In this document: positions 27,151-35,842 of the stretch, in pieces
Layout: every line of letters starts with the position of its first letter
Position numbering within the stretch: position 1 is the stretch's first letter
NCBI GenBank assembly: GCA_947496185.1
Contig: CANMCD010000002.1
Span: forward strand, 1 to 64,000
Length of the DNA stretch: 64,000 nt
Direction: 5' to 3'
Source of the DNA: an uncultured Tenacibaculum sp.
GTDB taxonomy: Bacteria > Bacteroidota > Bacteroidia > Flavobacteriales > Flavobacteriaceae
The notes under the pieces: generated by a model
What the model was told of the DNA's origin: nothing
Databases searched by the model: none
Seen by the model: only the letters and a program-made list of their open reading frames with translations
Translations under genes and position numbers: made by a program

Positions 27151-27321
27151 TCAGGCACTAGTCCCTCTTCCATCCTTTGGACTTTGGATTTCTCCTTTAT
27201 CATAGATGAATATTTCAAGTTCTTCATTATTTCTTTTTTCAATTTCGTCTAAGGTATTATCAGTACAACTGGTAAATAAAACACTAAGGATAGCAACTGC
27301 AAATAGTAAAACTCTTTTCAT
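27151..27321 (-). CDS. Small lipoprotein
   Basis: A 56-aa lipoprotein precursor with lipobox LFTSC at residues 15-19. The mature peptide is only about 38 residues, acidic, with a motif IYDKGEIQSPKDG near its end; similar short lipoproteins recur in flavobacterial accessory regions in my experience, with no known role. The ATG at 27321 is chosen over an upstream frame start at 27384 because it begins the signal peptide. First gene of the unit with the membrane and coiled-coil proteins. Confidence 0.7.
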   Translation of the reverse strand: MKRVLLFAVAILSVLFTSCTDNTLDEIEKRNNEELEIFIYDKGEIQSPKDGRGTSA

Positions 27322-27801
27322 TTTTATAAAAAATTTATGGTTATTAAAATCATTTATAAAAATACAAGGAAAAGGAGTAAACAAAAAGAAGCTTTAGTAG
27401 TTAGTTAATATTTTTAGTTATTCTGTTTTTAATTTATAATTTTCCAAAAATAACACAAGAATACTTACCATGCAATACCCAATACCCCTGAGTCGCATCA
27501 GGGAAAACCCTTAGTTTTGACATCTAATAACCGTGTTACAAAACCAAAAGAAAACTATTGTTAGCCTCACAAGGCTAATACTAATTTATTAACTACTACC
27601 GAATACAAATAAGAAAGATAACACACGATACTCCTATGAATAATTAACATGGTCTTTTAATAACTTTAACCAGATCTTACCGTTATTATTTTTAGAAGCT
27701 TACACTAACCATTAAAACAGATAATTATATGTATTATCACAATGACGCCAAAAGTTTTTATCAATAACATATGGAATGAGATGTTTAAAGAAGTGTAAAT
27801 A
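27322..27801. other. Intergenic region
   Basis: AT-rich, no credible gene. Small inverted repeats are seen, such as ccctga/tcaggg at 27486-27503 and ttagcct/aggctaa near 27560-27577. These may mark transcript ends but have no strong U tract. Confidence 0.4.
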
Positions 27802-28134
27802 TTATTTAAATAAATACCGCATCACCAGAATAAAAATTCCTACTACGGTAGCCAAAGAAGAGGTTATCAAAGCAATAAGTACAGGGTCGTTTAGGTTAAA
27901 TCCTATAAGCTGAGAAAATCCAGCGGCAATAATGATAAACAAGACCAGCCCCGTAAACACACAAAGAAAAACAAAAGTTCGAAAAGCATACTTTTTTCTC
28001 TCATCACGATTCTGAGACCTATCCTTGACTTCTTCGGACGTTAATACACTACCCTCGTCAATTTCTTTGGTATCGGTATCGGACGACAGTAATTTAGATT
28101 TTTCTAATAGCCTATCTAAACCAGAATTATGCAC
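27802..28134 (-). CDS. Small two-helix membrane protein, candidate toxin of the Panacea pair
   Basis: A 110-aa protein with a charged cytoplasmic N terminus (about 1-45) and two membrane helices (about 48-72 and 82-107). It overlaps the Panacea-domain gene by eight bases and follows it. Panacea antitoxins are known to pair with many unrelated toxins, including membrane-spanning ones, so a membrane-disrupting toxin is plausible. No family is recognised in the protein itself, and gene order alone cannot prove toxicity. Confidence 0.68.
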   Translation of the reverse strand: MHNSGLDRLLEKSKLLSSDTDTKEIDEGSVLTSEEVKDRSQNRDERKKYAFRTFVFLCVFTGLVLFIIIAAGFSQLIGFNLNDPVLIALITSSLATVVGIFILVMRYLFK

Positions 28135-28624
28135 TTTTCAATTTTTTTTCTAAGTTCATCACAAACTTATCGTAGTACTTTTTGATAAGCTGATTGCTTA
28201 TCACACAGTTTGAACCGGGTCGGTAACAAAAACTCCATGGTGACCCCGGCATATGGGTAAGTTCAACGAGATCTGTTGCAGCCATGTCTTTGTATAATTG
28301 CCAAGTAAGCAATACTATTTTTTTGTCTTCTGCATTGGTTAACGTGGGCTCAGACAAATCGCCCCACTCGTTATCAGACATGAGTGAATTGGTCGTAATC
28401 GGATCAGACTTGAAATGCTTAAACTCGTGATACACACTAGGTATCACTGGCCCAAACTTCCATGCTTCTATTACATCGTTTTCAAAAATCGGCCTATCTA
28501 ACAACGAAAGAGAGAGCCCTTGGGATATGTATATAAGTTTTACCAGCTTCATATTTGTAAGCACGTTATTTGTCTCTTTAGACAGCTTTATAAATTCGTT
28601 TGCTACAGAACTGGTTGTTCCCAT
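28127..28624 (-). CDS. Panacea-domain (SocA/DUF4065) antitoxin-like protein
   Basis: A 165-aa soluble protein with the Panacea/SocA pattern: an N-terminal helix VANEFIKLS, LTNMKLVKLIYISQG, then DVIEAWKFGPVIPSVYHEFKHF at about 45-66, and a terminal section WSFCYRPG. Members neutralise diverse toxins by direct contact or by acting as proteolytic adaptors (SocA). The gene directly overlaps a small membrane protein gene. Some family members occur in prophages. The domain call is strong; the toxin-antitoxin role here is inferred. Confidence 0.85.
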   Translation of the reverse strand: MGTTSSVANEFIKLSKETNNVLTNMKLVKLIYISQGLSLSLLDRPIFENDVIEAWKFGPVIPSVYHEFKHFKSDPITTNSLMSDNEWGDLSEPTLTNAEDKKIVLLTWQLYKDMAATDLVELTHMPGSPWSFCYRPGSNCVISNQLIKKYYDKFVMNLEKKLKSA

Positions 28625-28893
28625 ATTTTTTATTTTTTAATGTAATTACATTCTTCCAACCAAAAGATCTCTTACAAAGATACTAAATTTTAATGGGTTT
28701 TTCTCCATTTTATACGTCAAAAGCCTTGTTTTAGAAGTTATTTAACATCATAAGAAGGGATTAACCTACACTATATTGCAGGGTGCTAATAAATAATTTG
28801 GGTTTGCCATAAATTATATTAAAATATAACACCTTAGCTATAATTCTAGTTTAAAAATTCGTTTCTCTTCGCTTTTGAAAGAAAAAGATTAAA

Positions 28894-28901
28894 TAACTTT
28901 G
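28894..28901 (+). promoter_or_regulatory. -7 box of dgt
   Basis: TAACTTTG exactly matches TAnnTTTG and ends 20 bases before the dgt ATG. A TTTG lies upstream at 28874-28877, but the 16-base spacing is short of 19. Confidence 0.55.
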
Positions 28902-28921
28902 TTCCGTACTAAACGATCGAA

Positions 28922-30259
28922 ATGAACTGGGAACAATTACTTTCTTTGAAGAGATATGGAGACACTAATAAGCGTGAAAGAGCCAAACAAGATGAAACGC
29001 GTTTGGGTTTTGAGGTAGATTTTGACAGGATTATTTTCTCGACTGCTTTTAGAAGTTTACAAGACAAAACACAGGTAATTCCGTTATCAAAAACGGACTT
29101 TGTTCATACCCGACTGACACATAGTTTGGAAGTATCCGTTGTGGGCCGATCGTTGGGTAGAATCGTAGGTAAAGAACTACTAAAACGACATCCGAATTTA
29201 GCCGAACTTGGGTATACATTCAATGATTTTGGCGCCATTGTAGCAGCTGCTTCGGTAATGCATGATATTGGCAACCCTCCTTTTGGACATTCGGGTGAAA
29301 AAGCCATCGGAGAATATTTCAAAACAGGAGAAGGACTGGCTTACAAAAGTCAATTATCGGATGCCCAATACCAAGACCTTATCGACTTTGAAGGAAATGC
29401 AAACGGACTCAAAGTAGTTACTGAACATAAAGATGGTGCACAAGGAGGATTGCGTTTATCCTATGCTACACTCGGGGCATTTATCAAATACCCCAAAGAA
29501 AGTTTACCTAAAAAACCAACCCAGCACATTGTAGATAAAAAATACGGTTTTTTTCAATCAGAAAAAGAAGGTTTTTTAGACCTTGCTAACGAACTTGGTT
29601 TGTTAAAAAAAGAAAGTACAGGCATCTCTTTCTATAGACATCCACTAGCATATTTGGTAGAAGCAGCAGACGATATTTGTTATTCAATCATTGATTTTGA
29701 AGACGGTATCAATTTAGGGTTAATCGAAGAAGATTTTGCCTTAGAATACATGATCAGTTTGGTTAAAAACACCATTGATATCAAAAAATACCATTCATTA
29801 CAGCACAAAAAAGACCGTATCAGTTACTTACGTGCTTTGGCTATTGGGGTACTAATTAACGAAGCTGCGGAGATATTTTTAGCAAACGAAACGGCTATTT
29901 TAGAAGGAAATTTTGAAAAAGGACTTTTAGACAGGTGTAAATACGAAGCACAGATAAAAGACATTTTAAATATCAGTATTGATAAAATATACCGAAGCAA
30001 AGAGGTGATTGAAAAGGAAGTTGCAGGGTATAAGATTATATCCGATTTATTGCATGTTTTTATCACTGCATTAAACAACAAATCGGACGGAAATCCTTCA
30101 AATTACGACCTATTGATCCTTAATTTGATACCAGAAGAACACCAGCAAGAGAAATCAAGTGTGTACGAAAGAATTTTGCAAATATGTAGTTATGTTGCTA
30201 GTCTTTCAGACGGTTATGCGATTACTTTGCACAGAAAAATTGCTGGAAATGTCATTTAA
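28922..30259 (+). CDS. dgt: Deoxyguanosinetriphosphate triphosphohydrolase
   Basis: A 445-aa HD-superfamily enzyme that hydrolyses dGTP (or other dNTPs) to the nucleoside and triphosphate. Near residues 59-69 FVHTRLTHSLEV supplies the first histidine, and SVMHDIGNPPFGHSGE near 115-130 supplies the HD pair; AADDICYSIIDFEDG near 249-263 completes the metal site. N-terminal RYGDTNKRERAKQDETRLGFEVDFDRI is typical of the type 2 subfamily. It marks the right border of the accessory region. Related dNTPases can limit phage, but this conserved copy is more likely housekeeping. Confidence 0.93.
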   Translation: MNWEQLLSLKRYGDTNKRERAKQDETRLGFEVDFDRIIFSTAFRSLQDKTQVIPLSKTDFVHTRLTHSLEVSVVGRSLGRIVGKELLKRHPNLAELGYTFNDFGAIVAAASVMHDIGNPPFGHSGEKAIGEYFKTGEGLAYKSQLSDAQYQDLIDFEGNANGLKVVTEHKDGAQGGLRLSYATLGAFIKYPKESLPKKPTQHIVDKKYGFFQSEKEGFLDLANELGLLKKESTGISFYRHPLAYLVEAADDICYSIIDFEDGINLGLIEEDFALEYMISLVKNTIDIKKYHSLQHKKDRISYLRALAIGVLINEAAEIFLANETAILEGNFEKGLLDRCKYEAQIKDILNISIDKIYRSKEVIEKEVAGYKIISDLLHVFITALNNKSDGNPSNYDLLILNLIPEEHQQEKSSVYERILQICSYVASLSDGYAITLHRKIAGNVI

Positions 30260-30470
30260 TCCGAAATACCTACAGATATTGAATTATTAGTCTCCTAAAA
30301 CATCGGCATGTTATTTATAAATAAAAAATCCGTATAAATAGCTCTTTTCCCCATGCTGCTTTATTTAAAAGTTAATGGTAGTGAAGGCTATCCTTTATTT
30401 TTTGCCTTGAATAATGAAAAAATAATTCGATTTATTTATTCGACATTTCATAATTAAATTGGTATTATTT

Positions 30471-30478
30471 TATCTTTG
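30471..30478 (+). promoter_or_regulatory. -7 box of serS
   Basis: TATCTTTG exactly matches the Bacteroidota -7 element, 20 bases before the serS ATG. The -33 region is weak. Confidence 0.6.
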
Positions 30479-30498
30479 CTTTTTTTAAAATTAAAAAG

Positions 30499-31776
30499 AT
30501 GTTACAGGTTCAGTTTATTAGAGAAAACAAGCAAATTGTTTTAGAAGGATTGGCGAAGCGAAATTTTGCAGATGCAGCAAGTACAATCGAAAAGGTATTA
30601 ACTACTGACGAGCAAAGAAGAGCTACTCAAGTGTCCTTAGATGCCGTTTTAGCTGAATCGAACAAACTATCCAAAGAAATTGGCATGCTTTTTAAGTCAG
30701 GTGAGGCCCAAAAGGCAACACTACTTAAAGAAAAAACAGGGCAACTCAAAGAGCAATCAAAGGAATTAACAGAAAAGTTAAATCTACTTAGTACGGAGTT
30801 AGAGAGTGCATTGTATCAAATTCCGAACATTCCACATAGCACTGTTGTGCAAGGAAAAAACGAAGAAGACAACGAAGAGATATTTAAGGAAGGTACAGTG
30901 CCTGATTTGGGTGAAAATGCACTTCCGCATTGGGAATTGGCCAAGAAATATGATATTATCGATTTTGAATTGGGCGCAAAAGTTAGTGGTGCTGGTTTTC
31001 CTATTTACAAAGGAAAAGGAGCACGTTTGCAACGCGCTTTAATTGCCTATTTTTTAGATAAAAATACAGCCGCAGGATATACTGAAGTACAAGTACCTCA
31101 TCTGGTAAACGAAGCTTCTGGGTATGGAACAGGGCAGTTACCTGACAAAGAAGGTCAAATGTATACAATACCTGAAGAGAATCCACTTTATTTGATTCCG
31201 ACTTCAGAAGTGCCTATGGTCAATATGCACCGAGGGGACTTATTAAAAGAAAGTGATTTACCAAAGGCTTATACAGGCTATACTCCGTGTTTTCGTAGAG
31301 AAGCAGGTAGTTATGGTGCGCATGTAAGAGGGCTAAACCGTTTGCATCAGTTTGATAAAGTAGAATTGGTTCGTGTTGAGCATCCAGACAATTCTTATCA
31401 AGCTTTAAATGACATGGTTGAACATATCAAAAACATCCTTAGAGAATTAAAACTTCCGTATAGAATACTACGTCTTTGTGGTGGCGACACAGGCTTTACT
31501 GCTGCTTTGACCTTTGATTTTGAAGTGTATTCAACGGCTCAGGGTCGATGGTTAGAGATCAGCTCTGCCTCTAATGTAGAAGCTTTTCAAGCAAATCGTT
31601 TAAAACTGCGTTTTAAAAATAAGGAGGGAAAAAGTCAACTAGTACACACGTTAAATGCTAGCTCACTAGCCTTGCCTCGTGTATTGGCAGGCATCTTAGA
31701 AAACTACCAAACAGCAACGGGTATAGAAATTCCTGAGGTATTGGTTCCGTATTGTGGTTTTGATAAAATCGATTAA
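30499..31776 (+). CDS. serS: Seryl-tRNA synthetase
   Basis: A 425-aa class II synthetase that charges tRNA-Ser. The N-terminal tRNA-binding arm is the long coiled coil at about 27-105. The catalytic core shows TSEVPMVNMHRGD, the motif 2 loop FRREAGSYGAHVRGLNRLHQF at about 265-285, and motif 3 near NASSLALPRVLAGILENYQ at about 386-404. Full length. Monocistronic, with a strong shared hairpin after it. Confidence 0.97.
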   Translation: MLQVQFIRENKQIVLEGLAKRNFADAASTIEKVLTTDEQRRATQVSLDAVLAESNKLSKEIGMLFKSGEAQKATLLKEKTGQLKEQSKELTEKLNLLSTELESALYQIPNIPHSTVVQGKNEEDNEEIFKEGTVPDLGENALPHWELAKKYDIIDFELGAKVSGAGFPIYKGKGARLQRALIAYFLDKNTAAGYTEVQVPHLVNEASGYGTGQLPDKEGQMYTIPEENPLYLIPTSEVPMVNMHRGDLLKESDLPKAYTGYTPCFRREAGSYGAHVRGLNRLHQFDKVELVRVEHPDNSYQALNDMVEHIKNILRELKLPYRILRLCGGDTGFTAALTFDFEVYSTAQGRWLEISSASNVEAFQANRLKLRFKNKEGKSQLVHTLNASSLALPRVLAGILENYQTATGIEIPEVLVPYCGFDKID

Positions 31777-31787
31777 ATAATAATATA

Positions 31788-31823
31788 AACAAAGTAAGTT
31801 TCATGAAAGAAACTTACTTTGTT
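31788..31823. terminator. Bidirectional hairpin between serS and the 47-aa gene
   Basis: A 14-bp perfect stem (31788-31801 with 31810-31823) and an 8-base loop. It lies 11 bases after serS, and its right arm overlaps the stop codon of the convergent small gene at 31822-31824, so it can serve both transcripts. Confidence 0.8.
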
Positions 31824-31965
31824 AATTGGCAACAATCGCTGTCATCAACCTTTCGTATTTATTCATTTCTAAAAGTGCTTCCATATACTGAGATATTTGC
31901 CCTTTTTTCATAAAGTCTTTTGCTTTCGTCTTACTTGCTTCGTATTTTATTGATAAGTTTTTCAT
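31822..31965 (-). CDS. 47-aa conserved-looking small protein
   Basis: A short minus-strand frame, ATG at 31965 and TAA at 31822-31824, reading MKNLSIKYEASKTKAKDFMK and ending LMTAIVAN. It is helical, basic and soluble, with a regular amphipathic pattern. It has a sound codon pattern, a start in a purine-rich context, and sits convergent to serS with a shared terminator, as a real gene would. I believe similar short proteins occur in other Flavobacteriia, but this cannot be checked here. Function unknown. Confidence 0.6.
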   Translation of the reverse strand: MKNLSIKYEASKTKAKDFMKKGQISQYMEALLEMNKYERLMTAIVAN

Positions 31966-32235
31966 ACTGTATTCTGTTTTAGCTATATGATCATACTAAG
32001 CAAAGCCCGTGCCAAAATTATTTTACCAAAATTAATTTATCACAACACACCCCTTAAAAACAACTTAAAAAACTCATTAACAATCACTTATTTTTTTGTT
32101 TTTTTTTACTAACACTCGATCTTTATCATTGATAAAACAAAGGTTATATAGAATTTTTCGAAGAAAAAGCCCACTTCAGCATCTCTTAAAAATTTGGTTT
32201 TTTTAGACTCTCTAAATATTTATTACCTTTGTAAA
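31966..32235. other. Intergenic region upstream of the 47-aa gene
   Basis: AT-rich sequence between the small gene and the 3' end of the structured RNA. It presumably holds the small gene's promoter. No other gene is visible. Confidence 0.4.
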
Positions 32236-32529
32236 AGAAAAACCACACTCGAAAGTGTGGAAAAGTAAGTTTTTACTTTTTTTTGCTTTTGCAAGTTGTA
32301 ACAAGCTTGATAACAGCTGTTATAAAACTAAAAAAAGCAGTGGCGATTTTCAGAGTTTCAACTTTCATCGCTAAGAAGTGCTAACGTAAGTTATGCCTAA
32401 TTAAGAAATAAAGTCAATAGCTGATTCCTATTGACTTTTCTTATGTTTACCCGTTAGCTTTTAGCAAACTTAGGCATCATTTTTTCACTTTGCATTTCAC
32501 AAAGTGCGACAGTCAATAGTTAAATCGCC
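32236..32529 (-). ncRNA. Structured non-coding RNA with predicted pseudoknot (unassigned)
   Basis: No reading frame spans this stretch, but it is full of complementary segments. A 9-bp stem closes the main domain (32522-32530 with 32341-32349). Inside are a hairpin at 32486-32506 (7 bp), an extended hairpin at 32402-32443 with an 8-bp perfect core (32413-32420 with 32428-32435), and two crossing helices: 32470-32477 with 32393-32400 (8 bp) and 32452-32458 with 32380-32386 (7 bp). The crossing order implies a pseudoknot. On the minus strand it begins just after an exact TATATTTG box and ends in a 7-bp UUCG-capped hairpin with a U tract. It lacks tmRNA, RNase P and SRP signatures. 6S-Flavo or another flavobacterial RNA family is possible. 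Confidence 0.6.
32243..32260 (-). terminator. UUCG-tetraloop terminator of the structured RNA
   Basis: On the minus strand CCACACT-TTCG-AGTGTGG forms a 7-bp stem with a UUCG loop, immediately followed by TTTTT. The asymmetry of loop and U tract is the main evidence for minus-strand transcription. Confidence 0.75.
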
Positions 32530-32533
32530 AAGT

Positions 32534-32541
32534 CAAATATA
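32534..32541 (-). promoter_or_regulatory. -7 box of the structured RNA
   Basis: TATATTTG on the minus strand is an exact TAnnTTTG. The expected start, 5-7 bases downstream, coincides with the first bases of the closing stem. The -33 element is weak. Confidence 0.55.
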
Positions 32542-32809
32542 CAGAAGACTTTATTATAATAAATATCCATTACTGATTATTAATACTAAAAAATAAAATT
32601 GAAAAAGAGTTTTCTCACATCAGAAAGAACCCTGAACATTATCAAGAAAAGTACAAAGGACTTCGACAATCACTCATGTCAAGTTCATAGTAAAAAAAAA
32701 GAAGGTAGCATCCTATTTTTAGGACATAAAAAAACCCTTAGCGATTCTATAATTGATTTTTAAAAAAGTTTCAATAACTTGTATCCCTTTAAAATTTCAA
32801 TTTGTTTTG

Positions 32810-34585
32810 ATGAAAAAACTGATTTTCATAATTACCCTTTTTATTTTCAACAGTATAAGCTTTGCGCAGCAAAACAATTTTATCGTAGCTGAAAATTATT
32901 ATAGGAATGGCGAATATGAAAAAGCAACTCAATTTTATAAAGAGTTATGTAAAAAAAGTCCTTACAACAGCACTTATACCAAAAGACTCATCAGTTGCTA
33001 CCAAGAAACCAATCAATTTTCAATGGCCGAAGGCTTTATCAACGAAAGAATTAACCAATACCCAAATCAAACCTATCTTTACGTAATTTTGGGGTACACC
33101 TATGAGCGACAACAACTTTCAGAAAAAGCTGAAAAGCAATATCAAAAAGCCTTAACCGCCATAAAAAACAAAAACAATTACGGGGGAGTTATTGCCAGTC
33201 TATTTAAGGAATATAGCAAACTAGATCATGCAATTACCGCCTACAACAATATCCTTGTAAACAATCCTAAGGCAAATTACGGATTCCAACTTGCTCAGAT
33301 TTATGGAGAAAAAGGAGATTTTGAAAAAATGTTTGCATCTTATATTGACCTTGTAGATAAAAATGAGCGTTTTTTAAACAATGTCAAACATTATGCTGCT
33401 AAATACATAAATGAGGATCCTGAAAACAAACATAATATACTATTTAAAAGAGCGCTGCTAAAAAAATCAATCAGCAATCCAAAAAACATATGGAATGACA
33501 TTCTTGCTTGGCTATTCATCAAACAAAAACAATACCCAAAAGCCCTTATTCAATACAAAGCATTACTCGCTAGAAACCAAGAAAGTTTACGAAACATTCA
33601 ATTATTAGGCACTATTGCCTTCGAAAACAAAGACTATGAAACGGCTGAAGCATGTGCTAAATTGATTATTGAAAAAACCAATCACATACCTGATAAGTTT
33701 TCTGCTATTGAAATGATCCTTCAAATTGGCGTGGTTACCAACAAGGAAGCAATTGAACAAGAATTTGAAAAAACACTAAGTGAATTCGGGATTAATAGAA
33801 ACACGTTACTTATTCAACTTGCCTATGCAGATTTTCTTACCTTTTCTAAAAATAATCCTGAAAAAGGAATTGATTTATTAGAAAAATCAATGAAAGTTGC
33901 CAATACCAAGCGCTTAAAAGCAACCGTTAGGTTAAAACTTGGAGAAATATTAGTATTTACACAAAAGTTCAATAAAGCACTGATTTACTTTTCGCAAGTT
34001 CAATCGAAATTTAAAAATCACTCAATAGGTCAAGAAGCACGTTTTAAAGTAGCGCAAACCTCTTATTACAAACACGATTTCAAATGGGCAAAAGCGCAGC
34101 TAAAAGTATTAAAAAGTGGTGCTTCGCAACTTATTGCCAACGATGCTACCGAATTGTTCTTAACCATTTCAGACAACGAACCCAAAGACAGCCTTCCAAC
34201 AGGTTTAAAAGAATATGCCAAAGCCGACTTGCTTTCGTATCAAAAAAAGCATACTGAAGCCATCAAAATATTAGCGGAAGTTATTACGAAATACCAAAGC
34301 CAACCTATTGAAGACGAAGCCTTGTACAAACAAGCCTTGTTATTAACCGAAGAAGGACAATACGACAAGGCAGTTGCTAACTTCGAAAAAATACTCGCGT
34401 TAAATCCAGAAGGAATATTTATCGACAATAGTTTATATCACCTAGGAGATTTATACCTCGAACAATTAAATAATCCAAAAAAGGCCTCAGAATACTACCA
34501 AAAGATTATTTTTGACCACGCTTCTAGTATTTTTTTGGTAGACGCACGTAAGAAATTCAGAAAAATACGAGGTGACAATATTTAA
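32810..34585 (+). CDS. Exported tetratricopeptide-repeat protein
   Basis: A 591-aa protein with a signal peptide (MKKLIFIITLFIFNSISFAQ) followed by about ten TPR-like helical pairs over residues 25-590, for example AENYYRNGEYEKATQFYKEL near 27 and YKQALLLTEEGQYDKAVANF and LYHLGDLYLEQLNNPKKASEYYQKI near the end. It is a likely periplasmic scaffold. The ATG at 32810 is preferred over the frame start at 32753 because it begins the signal. Such proteins are usual upstream of rsmA in flavobacteria; specific partner unknown. Confidence 0.87.
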   Translation: MKKLIFIITLFIFNSISFAQQNNFIVAENYYRNGEYEKATQFYKELCKKSPYNSTYTKRLISCYQETNQFSMAEGFINERINQYPNQTYLYVILGYTYERQQLSEKAEKQYQKALTAIKNKNNYGGVIASLFKEYSKLDHAITAYNNILVNNPKANYGFQLAQIYGEKGDFEKMFASYIDLVDKNERFLNNVKHYAAKYINEDPENKHNILFKRALLKKSISNPKNIWNDILAWLFIKQKQYPKALIQYKALLARNQESLRNIQLLGTIAFENKDYETAEACAKLIIEKTNHIPDKFSAIEMILQIGVVTNKEAIEQEFEKTLSEFGINRNTLLIQLAYADFLTFSKNNPEKGIDLLEKSMKVANTKRLKATVRLKLGEILVFTQKFNKALIYFSQVQSKFKNHSIGQEARFKVAQTSYYKHDFKWAKAQLKVLKSGASQLIANDATELFLTISDNEPKDSLPTGLKEYAKADLLSYQKKHTEAIKILAEVITKYQSQPIEDEALYKQALLLTEEGQYDKAVANFEKILALNPEGIFIDNSLYHLGDLYLEQLNNPKKASEYYQKIIFDHASSIFLVDARKKFRKIRGDNI

Positions 34586-34658
34586 ACAACCTTTGTAACA
34601 ATTACTTAACACTATAATAATTATAAGTGTACACTTGTTGCATTATTTTAATTTAACT

Positions 34659-34988
34659 ATGTACATATACAACGTAACCGTAAATGTTGATGAAAGCATT
34701 CATGCAGAATGGCTAACTTGGATTGAAAGTCATATTCCTGATGTATTGGCTACAGGTAGATTTGTAAGCGCAAAAATGTCGCAGGTGTTGGTAGAAGAAG
34801 AAATGGGAGGTATTACATACTCTATTCAATATACAGCAAAAACTAGAGAAGATTTGGATAGCTACTACCAATTTGATGCTAATAAGCTTAGAAATGATGG
34901 AATGCATAAATTTGCAGATAAAATGGTAGCGTTTAGAACAGAGTTAAAGGTTTTAAACGAATTTTTTCCTACTTCAAACAACAACTAA
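34659..34988 (+). CDS. DUF4286 family protein
   Basis: A 109-aa cytoplasmic protein of the DUF4286 family, recognised by [18 protein letters not shown] at the N terminus, [16 protein letters not shown], and AFRTELKVL at the end. The fold is probably a dimeric alpha/beta (ferredoxin-like) one. No biochemical role is known. The gene commonly sits immediately before rsmA, as here. The ATG at 34659 is preferred over an upstream TTG. Confidence 0.88.
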   Translation: MYIYNVTVNVDESIHAEWLTWIESHIPDVLATGRFVSAKMSQVLVEEEMGGITYSIQYTAKTREDLDSYYQFDANKLRNDGMHKFADKMVAFRTELKVLNEFFPTSNNN

Positions 34989-35029
34989 TTTATACAAGCA
35001 CATCGCTTGTGTTGACAAAACATTTGAGT

Positions 35030-35842
35030 ATGACGGTAAGAGCAAAGAAACATTTAGGTCAACACTTTTTAAAGGATGAAAATATCGCACAAAAAATTGC
35101 GGATTCTTTATCTGAAGTTGGATATGATCATGTCTTGGAAATTGGGCCAGGAATGGGAGTATTAACGAAGTATTTACTAAAGAAAAAACCACATGTTACC
35201 GTAATGGAGATCGATACGGAATCTATCGCGTATTTACAAGAGACATTCCCTATTGAAAATCTACAGCTCGACACCAGCGAAAAGAAGTTTCGCATTATTA
35301 ATGGAGACTTTTTACGTCAAAACCTTACCGAAATATTCCAAAACAAACCTATTGCGATTATCGGAAACTACCCTTATAATATCTCTTCACAAATTGTCTT
35401 TAAAGCAATCGAAAATAGAGATATGATTCCTGAATTCTCAGGCATGTTTCAAAAAGAAGTCGCCCAACGAATTACCGAAAAAGAAGGCAGTAAAACCTAC
35501 GGCATACTATCCGTATTAACACAGGCATTTTATCATGCCGAATACTTATTTACGGTACCTCCTACGGTTTTCAACCCTCCTCCAAAAGTAGATTCAGGCG
35601 TACTCCGCCTAACTAGAAAAGAAAATTACAGCCTACCTGTTGATGAAAAACTATTTTTCCGTGTGGTTAAAACAGCATTTAACCAACGTAGAAAAATGTT
35701 GCGTTCAAGTTTAAAATCTTTTAATCTTTCGTTAACTTTGAAAGAAGACCCTATATTTGCAAGCCGCCCGGAACAATTATCAGTACAAGATTTCATAACC
35801 TTAACGTCTAAAATCGCAAACGATGGCACTAGAGATCACTAA
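35030..35842 (+). CDS. rsmA: 16S rRNA (adenine(1518)-N6/adenine(1519)-N6)-dimethyltransferase
   Basis: A 270-aa KsgA-type enzyme that dimethylates two adenines in the 3' hairpin of 16S rRNA. Visible are the N-terminal [12 protein letters not shown], motif [15 protein letters not shown] near 43-56 and the catalytic NYPYNIS motif IV near 114-120. Full length. The ATG at 35030 is chosen over the GTG at 35009. Its 3' end overlaps mgtE by 20 bases. Confidence 0.96.
   Translation: MTVRAKKHLGQHFLKDENIAQKIADSLSEVGYDHVLEIGPGMGVLTKYLLKKKPHVTVMEIDTESIAYLQETFPIENLQLDTSEKKFRIINGDFLRQNLTEIFQNKPIAIIGNYPYNISSQIVFKAIENRDMIPEFSGMFQKEVAQRITEKEGSKTYGILSVLTQAFYHAEYLFTVPPTVFNPPPKVDSGVLRLTRKENYSLPVDEKLFFRVVKTAFNQRRKMLRSSLKSFNLSLTLKEDPIFASRPEQLSVQDFITLTSKIANDGTRDH

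Noticed and set aside
28922-30259. dGTPase as an antiphage defence gene of the adjacent island
   Set aside because: It is a full-length enzyme of the common chromosomal type with its own promoter. Its place beside the island does not show a defence role.
32224-32280. Plus-strand TACCTTTG box followed by two hairpins and a T run, as a plus-strand attenuator or small RNA
   Set aside because: The minus-strand reading explains more: UUCG loop plus U tract at the 3' end, and an exact -7 box at the 5' end of the closing stem. The plus reading has no gene after it that it could control nearby.
32236-32529. tmRNA, RNase P RNA or SRP RNA
   Set aside because: No tRNA-like ends or tag frame, no RNase P P4 conserved sequence and no SRP loop motif were found on either strand.
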